The notes beneath the pieces are model-generated. The model saw nothing but the letters and a program-made list of their open reading frames with translations. It made no database searches and was not told the origin of the DNA. Shown piece by piece: positions 8,050 to 13,963 of a stretch of 16,162 nt of DNA. The stretch is taken from assembly GCA_018645535.1 (NCBI GenBank), contig JABGWN010000167.1:1-16162 (forward strand), read 5' to 3'. Each line of letters opens with the position of its first letter. Position 1 is the stretch's first letter. Source of the stretch: Methanobacteriota archaeon. GTDB taxonomy: Archaea; Thermoplasmatota; Poseidoniia; Poseidoniales; Poseidoniaceae. Made by a program: the position numbers and the translations under genes.

Positions 8050-8517
8050 ATGTCTGTTCTGAGAACTGCCATTATGTTGATTCACCCTTTTTTTGCGGTA
8101 ATCCTAGTCACCTGGCTTGTTCGACAATACGGGTGGAGAAAGCGAGGAATGGCTCTACGAGGAGAAGAACGTAAAGCCTCTCTTGAACGTCACCAGAAAC
8201 ATGGCGAATATATTCTGTGGGCTGGAATCGCCCTAGCATCCATCGCATTTCTCGCTCGAGCAGCCTCGGGATACATCGAAGAGGGAGATGTCACCTCAGA
8301 TCTGCTCCCACAAAGTGTTCATGGATATACTGGGCCGATCGGATTGATTCTTCTCTGGCTCGTGGTACGCTATGGAAGAGATACTGTTTCAAGCAAAGAG
8401 CAAGGTGAGAAGTTTTCTACTCAGAGAATGAAGCACGGAAGAGCTGCAGATTTGGTCATGATATTGATCATGTTCCATTCATTCCTTGGATTCATCTACA
8501 CCTTTCAAGTTGTTTGA
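8050..8517 (+). CDS. Four-helix membrane protein with conserved-looking histidines (DUF4079/cytochrome b561-like)
   Basis: A 155-residue integral membrane protein with four predicted helices: about 5-25, 53-72, 92-108 and 133-152. Histidines lie in or next to the helices: His12 (IHPFFAV, helix 1), His48 and His51 (RHQKHGEY, before helix 2), His91 (VHGYTG, start of helix 3), His129 (KHGR) and His143 (helix 4). This layout, with an HP near the start, a His-Gly before helix two and three, and a loop of basic and acidic residues after helix 1, resembles the DUF4079 family, whose members look like small b-type cytochromes. Whether it binds haem is inference. It is divergent from the PIN protein gene and ends two bases before the DHH gene's stop, so it is probably transcribed alone. 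Confidence 0.7.
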   Translation: MSVLRTAIMLIHPFFAVILVTWLVRQYGWRKRGMALRGEERKASLERHQKHGEYILWAGIALASIAFLARAASGYIEEGDVTSDLLPQSVHGYTGPIGLILLWLVVRYGRDTVSSKEQGEKFSTQRMKHGRAADLVMILIMFHSFLGFIYTFQVV

Positions 8518-8519
8518 TC

Positions 8520-9500
8520 CTACTTGATTCGAAGTGCATTCTCACGATCCTTCCACATTTGGATCCAATCATTGAGATTTGAATCGAGCCCAGGTGGTTG
8601 AATTCGACAACCGCAGGCGTTAGCATGCCCGCCACCATGCGGATCAAATGCTGTTGCGAGTTTTGATAAATCGTATCGGTTTTGTCCATCCTTGATGAAC
8701 GAATTTGCATAGAAACTCGCTGACAATGGCGGGCGGTTTGGCGTGGATAAGTCTCCATCACTGTAGCCATGTACAACACAGCAAGCATCAGCCTTATCTC
8801 CAACATGGGCAGTAATCAGATATCCGTTTGAGCGTATTCCTGAGTCATCAAGACGGCATATCGCTAACCTATCGACGATTTCTGTTTTTTCTTGAACCAT
8901 TTGGACTGCATCAATACGTTGTACTCGTGCAACCTTCATTCGTTCAGAGACAAGTGCATCGTTGGTGATGTCTGCTAGTTCAGTACATGTCGTAAACAAG
9001 CGTAAGAGATGTTGCATGTAAGTATCATCATTTGAAGACAAGGTGCGAGAGAGTTGTAAAATCGGTCCGTCTTGGAGAAAATCCTCTCGAGATATACCGC
9101 CAGAATCCAAAGCATCAACCATCGGCATAATTTCTTCAAGATGCGTGAGGTCAAATTGGTGTTTGAATAATTCATAAGCTAAACGAGCGGCTGAAGGCGT
9201 ATGTTCCCAATGAACAACCCCCCCTCGTTGCGTGAATTCTTTTTCTTCTTCCACGTTTGGCTTGTTTGTTAAATGGTGATCCAGATACCATCCACTTGCT
9301 GGATGAAATGGTAAATCGACTGTCACTGTCTTTGAATCAATAACATCATCCAGCATCCCCGCTCGAAGAATAGCTGCATGTCCAAAAACGACTTCTGCAA
9401 CTGGATATGCTTTGAGAAGAACCGCTGCAGCACACATCCCATCCAAATCAGAATCCGCGACAATTCGATTGATTTCAGGGAACGCATCGGCACCAGTCAT
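8520..9500 (-). CDS. DHH-family phosphoesterase (DHH/DHHA1)
   Basis: A 326-residue phosphoesterase of the RecJ/NrnA superfamily, which uses two metal ions to cleave phosphodiester or nucleotide bonds. Motif I is VADSDLDGMCAAA with Asp18 and Asp20; the usual His before it is replaced by Asp16. Motif II Asp62 lies in VDLPFHP, and motif III is the hallmark Asp74-His75-His76 in LDHHLTN. The C-terminal DHHA1 substrate-binding domain ends in GGGHANACGC (Gly289 onward). The frame could begin at 9596, but that would overlap the divergent Nudix start and add 32 residues unlike a DHH N terminus. The ATG at 9500 has AAGGA six bases upstream and is preferred. A nanoRNase, cyclic dinucleotide or DNA repair substrate is possible; the sequence does not decide. 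Confidence 0.88.
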   Translation of the reverse strand: MTGADAFPEINRIVADSDLDGMCAAAVLLKAYPVAEVVFGHAAILRAGMLDDVIDSKTVTVDLPFHPASGWYLDHHLTNKPNVEEEKEFTQRGGVVHWEHTPSAARLAYELFKHQFDLTHLEEIMPMVDALDSGGISREDFLQDGPILQLSRTLSSNDDTYMQHLLRLFTTCTELADITNDALVSERMKVARVQRIDAVQMVQEKTEIVDRLAICRLDDSGIRSNGYLITAHVGDKADACCVVHGYSDGDLSTPNRPPLSASFYANSFIKDGQNRYDLSKLATAFDPHGGGHANACGCRIQPPGLDSNLNDWIQMWKDRENALRIK

Positions 9501-9583
9501 GCTAATTCCTTTTAGGCGCGGGTCTTGAACGTATTGGAAAATAATGGCGAAAAGGCCAAAGCATTGGATTCGAGGGCCAAGAT
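9501..9583. promoter_or_regulatory. Divergent promoter region between DHH and Nudix genes
   Basis: These 83 bases separate the two start codons once the DHH start is set at 9500. An A/T-rich ggaaaataatgg (9535-9546) lies near the middle and is about 26 bases from plausible transcription starts on either side, each leaving a short leader with its own ribosome binding site (AAGGA for DHH, GAGGG at 9572-9576 for Nudix). Whether it serves one or both directions is unknown. Confidence 0.25.
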
Positions 9584-9985
9584 ATGGAGACTTCATGTGG
9601 CGTAGTTCTTGTCAACTTTGATGCGGTTCTCCTTCTACAATATCCGCAAGGACATTGGGATTTACCAAAAGGGCATGTTGAGATGACGGATGGCGACCAC
9701 CTTGCGACTGTTCGAAGGGAATTGGGCGAAGAAACGGGTATCACCGACATTACATTCATTGAAAATTTTGTAGAACGATCGGCCTATACATACAAACATA
9801 AGGGGAAGCGTATGGATAAGGAAGTATTCTGGTTCTTAGCAGAAACCGAGCAACTCGAGGTGAAAATTTCCCACGAGCATCGCGATCATTTGTGGCTAGA
9901 CTGGGAACAGGCTCTTGCTCAACTAACGCATGATGAAACAACATCTGTTGTTCGAAAAGCTTGGGAACATATGAAGAAGCAATAA
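9584..9985 (+). CDS. Nudix hydrolase, Ap4A-hydrolase-like
   Basis: A 133-residue Nudix protein. The segment QYPQGHWDLPKGHVE (20-33) followed by the Nudix helix RRELGEETGI (44-53) is typical of asymmetrical diadenosine tetraphosphatases (NUDT2-like), which clear Ap4A and related nucleotides in the cytoplasm. The metal-binding core Arg45-Glu46 and Glu49-Glu50 is intact. Against the standard box, the loop between Gly30 and Arg45 is one residue longer, and the first box Glu is replaced by Asp36 or Gly37 depending on alignment. Later residues (DKEVFWFLAE, LWLDWEQAL) also fit the family. The ATG at 9584 has GAGGG seven bases upstream. It runs tail-to-tail into the cobalamin adenosyltransferase gene with no gap. 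The exact substrate is inferred. Confidence 0.85.
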   Translation: METSCGVVLVNFDAVLLLQYPQGHWDLPKGHVEMTDGDHLATVRRELGEETGITDITFIENFVERSAYTYKHKGKRMDKEVFWFLAETEQLEVKISHEHRDHLWLDWEQALAQLTHDETTSVVRKAWEHMKKQ

Positions 9986-10006
9986 TCAGATTTCTTCGAA
10001 ATCTGA
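9986..10006. repeat. Perfect 9-bp hairpin at a convergent junction
   Basis: The bases tcagatttc and gaaatctga form a perfect 9-bp inverted repeat around a three-base ttc loop. It begins at the base after the Nudix stop and covers the last codons of the oppositely oriented adenosyltransferase gene. Being nearly symmetric, it would form on both transcripts. No T-run follows directly on either strand, so a role in termination or 3'-end protection is a guess. Confidence 0.55.
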
Positions 10007-10684
10007 GTCATTCTCATTCTGCCTGTGAATTGATCCCGCGATTCCGTCTTCTTTCCCTCTTTTCCCGAGAGGAAGCCAAAGCATCTCGTCTTCTCCCAAT
10101 ACTGCTGTAATCCAACGACTAAGGACGAAGAGCCAATCTGAAAGCCGATTAACATAGGTCAATACAAGAGGGCGAACAGAGTTTTCTCCTTCGATATCTC
10201 TTAATCGGACAATGTTTCGTTCAAGTCGACGAGTTACTGTCCTAGCGTGATGGAGCATTGCTTGTGGAGGCCCCCCTGCTGGGAGAATGAATGAGGTGAG
10301 TGGTTCTGTCTGACTTAACCATGCATCCATATCTGATACTAAGACATCTGACTGATCATCATTGATGAGAACCATGAAATCCGGAAGGTTTTCTGGAGGA
10401 CAAGCAAGTTCTGCTCCAAGATCAAAGAGTTCATGTTGAACTCTAGAGAGTGCAGAATCACAAATGAAATGGACACGTCCAGCCCCTTTTCTGTCGCCTC
10501 CATCTCTGTGCCTCATTGGAACACGAGCACATTCCATCCTTGCAACACCAAGCAGTGAATTCAATTCATCGCAATCTCCAACAACTGAAAATCGTGCATC
10601 TGATTTAGAACGACGTGATCCATCTACTAAGGATGATTCTCCAGAATCACCACCGCCTGTATGAACTCGATCTATCCGAACCAT
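9986..10684 (-). CDS. Cob(I)alamin adenosyltransferase, PduO/MMAB type
   Basis: The enzyme transfers the adenosyl group of ATP to cob(I)alamin, making coenzyme B12 for mutases and similar enzymes. In 232 residues, the N terminus RVHTGGGDSGESSL (6-19) is the ATP-binding segment, a variant of the family's TGDDG-T pattern. VGDCDELNSLLG (35-46) matches the conserved V/D-ELN helix. SFILPAGG (131-138), HARTVTRRLER (146-156) and YVNRLSDWLFVLSRW (177-191) are the diagnostic C-terminal helices. A Gly/Arg/Asp-rich loop (about 56-70) is inserted between helices, and a ~35-residue polar tail follows the core. The ATG at 10684 has AGAGG seven bases upstream. It is last in a minus-strand run. A B12-dependent methylmalonyl-CoA mutase elsewhere in the genome is the likely client; none is in this window. 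Confidence 0.92.
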   Translation of the reverse strand: MVRIDRVHTGGGDSGESSLVDGSRRSKSDARFSVVGDCDELNSLLGVARMECARVPMRHRDGGDRKGAGRVHFICDSALSRVQHELFDLGAELACPPENLPDFMVLINDDQSDVLVSDMDAWLSQTEPLTSFILPAGGPPQAMLHHARTVTRRLERNIVRLRDIEGENSVRPLVLTYVNRLSDWLFVLSRWITAVLGEDEMLWLPLGKRGKEDGIAGSIHRQNENDSDFEEI

Positions 10685-10709
10685 TGTTACGCCTCTAAAC
10701 CATGCGAAA

Positions 10710-11192
10710 CTATGCTTCTATGAGTGGTTTTCGGGAAGAATATCCCTCGTCTATACCGTAATACCATTCAATATCAGGCTCTCCCATTGCCCAAGAGTAC
10801 ATCATGACCTTGTTGTCAATGACTCCATACCATTCGATTCGGCCAGGATCTAAACCTGCAACACGAGCTCCCAGTCGCTCAATCTTGGCAACAGTTTGTT
10901 GCCAAAGAGCAACAAGACTGCCCAATAACTCAGCCATTTCAACTACATGAGGATGCTCTGGTGGGTACCGAGAGAGGAGGATTTCTATCTCCTCTGTCAT
11001 ATCATGTGCTTCGTCAACAAGTGACTGGAGGGTGGCAAGTTCTCGTTCAACTCTTGAGAGGCCTTCTCGGACTTCTTCGACGGTTAGGATATGCATATTC
11101 TCCAGCCCTTCAAGTTGTAATTCTTCTTCCAGAAGATCCTCAAATGACATGGGTTGACCTGAAAAGAGAGGTTCACGGTCAAGATTGAACAT
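10710..11192 (-). CDS. DUF2203 family protein
   Basis: A 160-residue protein whose C-terminal half fits DUF2203: a long helix (about 37-70), a second helix (84-108), then GARVAGLDPGRIEWYG, a short strand MMYSWAMGEPDIEWYYG and the ending DEGYSSRKPL. Relatives have the same W/GE-x-x-i-x-W-H-x-x-x-x-G-F/Y order. Family function is unknown. Usual members are about 120-130 residues and begin with a helix like HILTVEEV, which here follows Met33; GGAG lies just upstream of that ATG (11096). Another ATG at 11150 has AGGT upstream. The 11192 start gives the longest form with an acidic N-terminal extension, and the A-rich caataaaaac lies only about 13 bases above it, too close for its own TATA. The true start is therefore uncertain. 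Confidence 0.8.
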   Translation of the reverse strand: MFNLDREPLFSGQPMSFEDLLEEELQLEGLENMHILTVEEVREGLSRVERELATLQSLVDEAHDMTEEIEILLSRYPPEHPHVVEMAELLGSLVALWQQTVAKIERLGARVAGLDPGRIEWYGVIDNKVMMYSWAMGEPDIEWYYGIDEGYSSRKPLIEA

Positions 11193-11255
11193 GTGGTCAT
11201 GTTTTTATTGACACCACTTAGTCTCATCGGATGTTTGAGATGCAAGAAGGTTGTT

Positions 11256-11513
11256 TCAAGACGAAGTTTGAGGCGTGGCCTTGACCTGAAGGTTGCGAAA
11301 TACCTTGAGTGAGAGATGAATACCAACATAGATCCATGCAAGAATCTCTATCGCAACCAGCACGTAATACCACGGCCCAAGAGACTGAATCATCTCTATA
11401 CCGCTGTAAGGGACGCCGTTAAGACCCATGTAGACTGCTTGTGAAAACAAGTTCGATGCAATCCAAATGGAGACCATCCAGAAAAATATTGAACTTGAGA
11501 TTATTTTACCCAT
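11256..11513 (-). CDS. Small two-helix membrane protein, unknown function
   Basis: An 85-residue protein with two predicted membrane helices, about residues 6-25 and 47-68 (WYYVLVAIEILAWIYVGI), joined by a loop with GVPYSGIEM, and a basic then polar cytoplasmic-type tail (KVFRNLQVK). No family is recognised. It sits between the membrane-TPR gene (88 bases upstream) and the DUF2203 gene (63 bases downstream) on the same strand. A well-placed TATA-like box suggests its own promoter and a leaderless transcript. The sequence shows nothing about partners. Confidence 0.65.
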   Translation of the reverse strand: MGKIISSSIFFWMVSIWIASNLFSQAVYMGLNGVPYSGIEMIQSLGPWYYVLVAIEILAWIYVGIHLSLKVFRNLQVKATPQTSS

Positions 11514-11533
11514 GATATATTATTGACCTCTGA

Positions 11534-11543
11534 GATATTAAAA
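11534..11543 (-). promoter_or_regulatory. TATA-like box for the small membrane protein gene
   Basis: On the minus strand this reads ttttaatatc and is centred about 26 bases before the ATG at 11513. That is the archaeal TATA-to-start distance, so transcription would begin at or next to the start codon. The lack of a close Shine-Dalgarno sequence fits a leaderless mRNA. Confidence 0.4.
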
Positions 11544-11601
11544 GTATCTGTTTAATGCTTAAGATTTACCAGATTACGGAAGTATAACCAGTTTTACAGC
11601 C

Positions 11602-12369
11602 TTATTCTTCTTCAATCGCTGGGAGAATGGCTGCGGCATCAGAATCTAGAGAAATGAGCGCATCGTGAATCGCCTCAACATACGGGCGTGCCACCGCTCG
11701 TTCACCACCTTCTCGAAGGAGTAATTCCTCCCACTCAGATGCCTCAGATTTGTTTCCAAGGAATAGATGAATTCGGTGTAATGCAAGATAGGCCATGGGG
11801 TTTAGATGTTCTTCATCAGCATCCCATCCCCGCTCGAAACATGAAATCGCCCCTTGTGGACTGGTTAATTTTCCCTGCATGAGAGCAATCATTCCTGCTT
11901 GCGACCAGGCTAAGGGAAGCTTTCCGATGAGTAAGCCTCTGAAAATGAGCCAAGTTTCACCTCCACCGATAACAACCAATGTAAGGAAAGCAGCCCATTG
12001 TTCTAAAGTGGAAAGATCGCTCCATGTTTCCACCATTATGCCAACGACACCTACGCAAAATAACAATCCAGCATATGGAGCGACCAGGACGTCTCGCTGA
12101 GTTCGGGCCAGATGGTACACGCCAGCCACCAAGCCAAACCCACCAAGGGCAGATAACATCACGAAGTGAGCGTTCGATCCCATTGGCTTTGGTGCTGCTT
12201 GACCGATTAAAATCAATGAAGCAAGCATTATCAAAAGCCATCCAAAGCGAGAACTTGGTTGTGGAAAAGGTTGGTTCTTGCTATTGTAAAGCAGTGCGCC
12301 TCCAATGAAGAATTCAAAACAAATCAGGGCCCATCGAAGACTGGATTCATCAGTCAATGGAAGCGCCAT
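11602..12369 (-). CDS. Five-helix membrane protein with C-terminal TPR-like domain
   Basis: A 255-residue protein in two parts. Five hydrophobic segments lie at about 12-28, 43-59, 69-87, 95-115 and 126-148. Residues 153-245 are soluble and helical, with a TPR-like pattern: a QAGMIALMQGKL helix, then AISCFERGWDADEEHLN, MAYLALHRIHLFLGN and EASEWEELL. The paired helices with Ala/Gly small positions and the LGN turn are typical of tetratricopeptide units, which bind other proteins. No catalytic motif is visible. The start at 12369 has GGAGA just upstream. It follows rlmH by 36 bases, so the two are probably co-transcribed. Function unknown. Confidence 0.75.
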   Translation of the reverse strand: MALPLTDESSLRWALICFEFFIGGALLYNSKNQPFPQPSSRFGWLLIMLASLILIGQAAPKPMGSNAHFVMLSALGGFGLVAGVYHLARTQRDVLVAPYAGLLFCVGVVGIMVETWSDLSTLEQWAAFLTLVVIGGGETWLIFRGLLIGKLPLAWSQAGMIALMQGKLTSPQGAISCFERGWDADEEHLNPMAYLALHRIHLFLGNKSEASEWEELLLREGGERAVARPYVEAIHDALISLDSDAAAILPAIEEE

Positions 12370-12405
12370 GAATCTCCGTAGATGCTGGTATTCTTTATCG
12401 TTCGC

Positions 12406-12828
12406 TCAGTCCTTATGATACAATGTCCCTTTGATAATTTCATGAGCCCTGTAGACTTGTTCAAACAAAATGATGGCTGCCATTTCATGTGTAAATGTAA
12501 AAGATGACAGCGATATGCGTTGTAAGGTGGACTCTTTTCCAGCCCATCCTTCAGCAGGACCAATCGCAAAATGTGTATCTTCTCCGCTAATGTTCCATTG
12601 TTTTATTTTAGCTGCAAATTCCATTGACTCAAATGAGTCGCCACGCTCGTCAAGAAGAATCAATCGACCTTTTTTGGCCTTCAGTTTCTCGAGGTAATCA
12701 TCAAGCGAATCGTTGTGGATATGCGTCTTAACACCTGCGCTTGATAGACGTTGTTGATACATTTCAGCAATACTTGCTATGGACTTGTCTTTGAGTTTCC
12801 CATGAAGATGGATGTTGATGCGGCCCAT
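12406..12828 (-). CDS. rlmH: 23S rRNA (pseudouridine-N3)-methyltransferase RlmH (SPOUT class)
   Basis: RlmH methylates N3 of the pseudouridine in helix 69 of large-subunit rRNA (position 1915 in E. coli), at the intersubunit bridge. The 140-residue protein from the ATG at 12828 has the family length. RLILLDERGDSFESMEFA (55-72) includes the LDERG segment; FAIGPAEG (87-94) is the SAM-binding knot loop, with Pro-Ala where many members have Gly-Gly/Ala-Pro or similar; SLSSFTFTHEMAAIILFEQVYRA (106-128) and the closing LYHKD (136-140, Tyr-His) are diagnostic. An upstream ATG at 12858 would add ten residues (MKKEPSSRRV) not seen in the family; neither start has a strong ribosome binding site, so the shorter form is preferred on length. 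It heads the minus-strand run. Confidence 0.9.
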   Translation of the reverse strand: MGRINIHLHGKLKDKSIASIAEMYQQRLSSAGVKTHIHNDSLDDYLEKLKAKKGRLILLDERGDSFESMEFAAKIKQWNISGEDTHFAIGPAEGWAGKESTLQRISLSSFTFTHEMAAIILFEQVYRAHEIIKGTLYHKD

Positions 12829-12900
12829 AACTCTGCGAGAAGATGGTTCTTTTTTCATATTCGTACGAAAGATGAAAACAAACGTCGATTTGGAAACATT

Positions 12901-13239
12901 ATGGGATGGTGGCCTTTTGGTAAGAAATCAGGTTCGAAAAGACAGATCATCAACGATCCCCTAAGGAAAGATACCAGAGTATGGCTATCTGAATTACGAG
13001 ACATTTGTGAAATGAATTTTGACAACCCTGAAGCGGCTCGAAGACAAATTCGACAGATGCAAGTGGATTGGCACCAAGCATTCTCCGAAGGTGTGCTTCC
13101 CCAATACAATCGGGAAGGACTCGAAAGCCGAGCGTTCCGCCTCTTGTCTTGTTCAGATGATGAATGGATTTCATGGCTTGACAATGATAATTTTTGGAAG
13201 CCTGGATGGCGCCCTGAGCAAGAAGATAACGAGGATTGA
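12901..13239 (+). CDS. Small protein of unknown function
   Basis: A 112-residue protein, starting at the ATG at 12901 with MGWWPFGKK, a common look for small cytoplasmic proteins with a Trp/Phe-rich start and basic follow-up. The middle is helical (DTRVWLSELRDICEMNF, then EAARRQIRQMQVDWHQAF), the end has several Trp residues (DDEWISWLDNDNFW) and an acidic tail. No family is recognised. The frame stays open back to 12751, but the extension overlaps the start of rlmH and reads like an antisense shadow, so the shorter start is chosen. It is the first of three plus-strand genes, 25 bases ahead of the glutathione-transferase-like gene. Confidence 0.65.
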   Translation: MGWWPFGKKSGSKRQIINDPLRKDTRVWLSELRDICEMNFDNPEAARRQIRQMQVDWHQAFSEGVLPQYNREGLESRAFRLLSCSDDEWISWLDNDNFWKPGWRPEQEDNED

Positions 13240-13264
13240 AGAAGGAGTCCTTTCTCGTATAACC

Positions 13265-13954
13265 ATGAGCAAGTCCTCACTTCATGTATTACAAACATGC
13301 CCGTTCTGTTGGAAAGTTCGGGGAGTAATTGAGCACCTTGGAATTGATGCACAAGAGATTCAGGTAAACGCTATGAAGCAAAAAAAAGAACTTGCATTTA
13401 CAGATGGATGGAATAAAGTTCCAGTATTTACAGACCATGAAGGCACGGTAGTGGTTGACTCAACACCGATTATGTTGTACATTGATGACAAGTATAACCA
13501 AGGTCAATTATCTGCTGGAAAGGGGACTGAGCGTTATGATGACATGCTGAATCACGTTGACACGGTATGGAAGAATGCTACGATTCCAATTCTCTATGGC
13601 TCTCTCGGTTCCGCATTTAGTACCACTCGTCGAATTTCAAAACTTGAGGAATTCGGATTCATTTCCCGGCGCCTCTATGCATGGGCAGGATTTCCAATCA
13701 TGTGGGGAATCATTGCAAAAAAGCGTGTGAAGAAAGATGGGCGAACTCCTAAGAAACTATGGCATGATCTCTTGACAGAATATACGGGATCATTTGAAGG
13801 AAAGGATTTCTTCGGCGGAGAGCAACCAAATCTTGTCGATTTTGCTGCATTTGGATACATGCGTTCAGTCTCGCCATTCAAGCAATTCAGACTTCTAGAA
13901 GAACATGAAAACGGAATGATCTGGTATCGTAAGATGGAACAACACCTCAACTGA
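13265..13954 (+). CDS. Glutathione-transferase-like protein, mPGES-2 type
   Basis: A 229-residue protein with an N-terminal thioredoxin/glutaredoxin-like domain and a C-terminal helical GST domain. The redox motif is Cys12-Pro-Phe-Cys15, followed by KVRGVIEHLGI; the cis-proline is Pro53 in KVPVF and DST (65-67) is the usual acid-Ser thiol-binding site. The linker region (about 110-160, with a Trp/Ile-rich segment and basic KKRVKKDG) and the ending GGEQPNLVDFAAFGYMRSV (184-202) closely recall membrane-associated prostaglandin E synthase-2. The hydrophobic segment near 138-150 may help it sit at the membrane. The open frame reaches back to 13019, but that part overlaps the preceding gene; the ATG at 13265 begins the domain. 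Archaea do not make prostaglandins, so a general thiol or haem-linked role is more likely. Confidence 0.82.
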   Translation: MSKSSLHVLQTCPFCWKVRGVIEHLGIDAQEIQVNAMKQKKELAFTDGWNKVPVFTDHEGTVVVDSTPIMLYIDDKYNQGQLSAGKGTERYDDMLNHVDTVWKNATIPILYGSLGSAFSTTRRISKLEEFGFISRRLYAWAGFPIMWGIIAKKRVKKDGRTPKKLWHDLLTEYTGSFEGKDFFGGEQPNLVDFAAFGYMRSVSPFKQFRLLEEHENGMIWYRKMEQHLN

Positions 13955-13963
13955 AGTGATCGT

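Noticed and set aside
12751..12900. In-frame N-terminal extension of the small plus-strand gene
   Set aside because: It lies antisense to the start of rlmH and has no family-like or signal features; the ATG at 12901 gives a coherent protein.
13019..13264. In-frame upstream part of the glutathione-transferase-like reading frame
   Set aside because: It overlaps the preceding gene in a different frame, and the thioredoxin-like domain begins just after the ATG at 13265.
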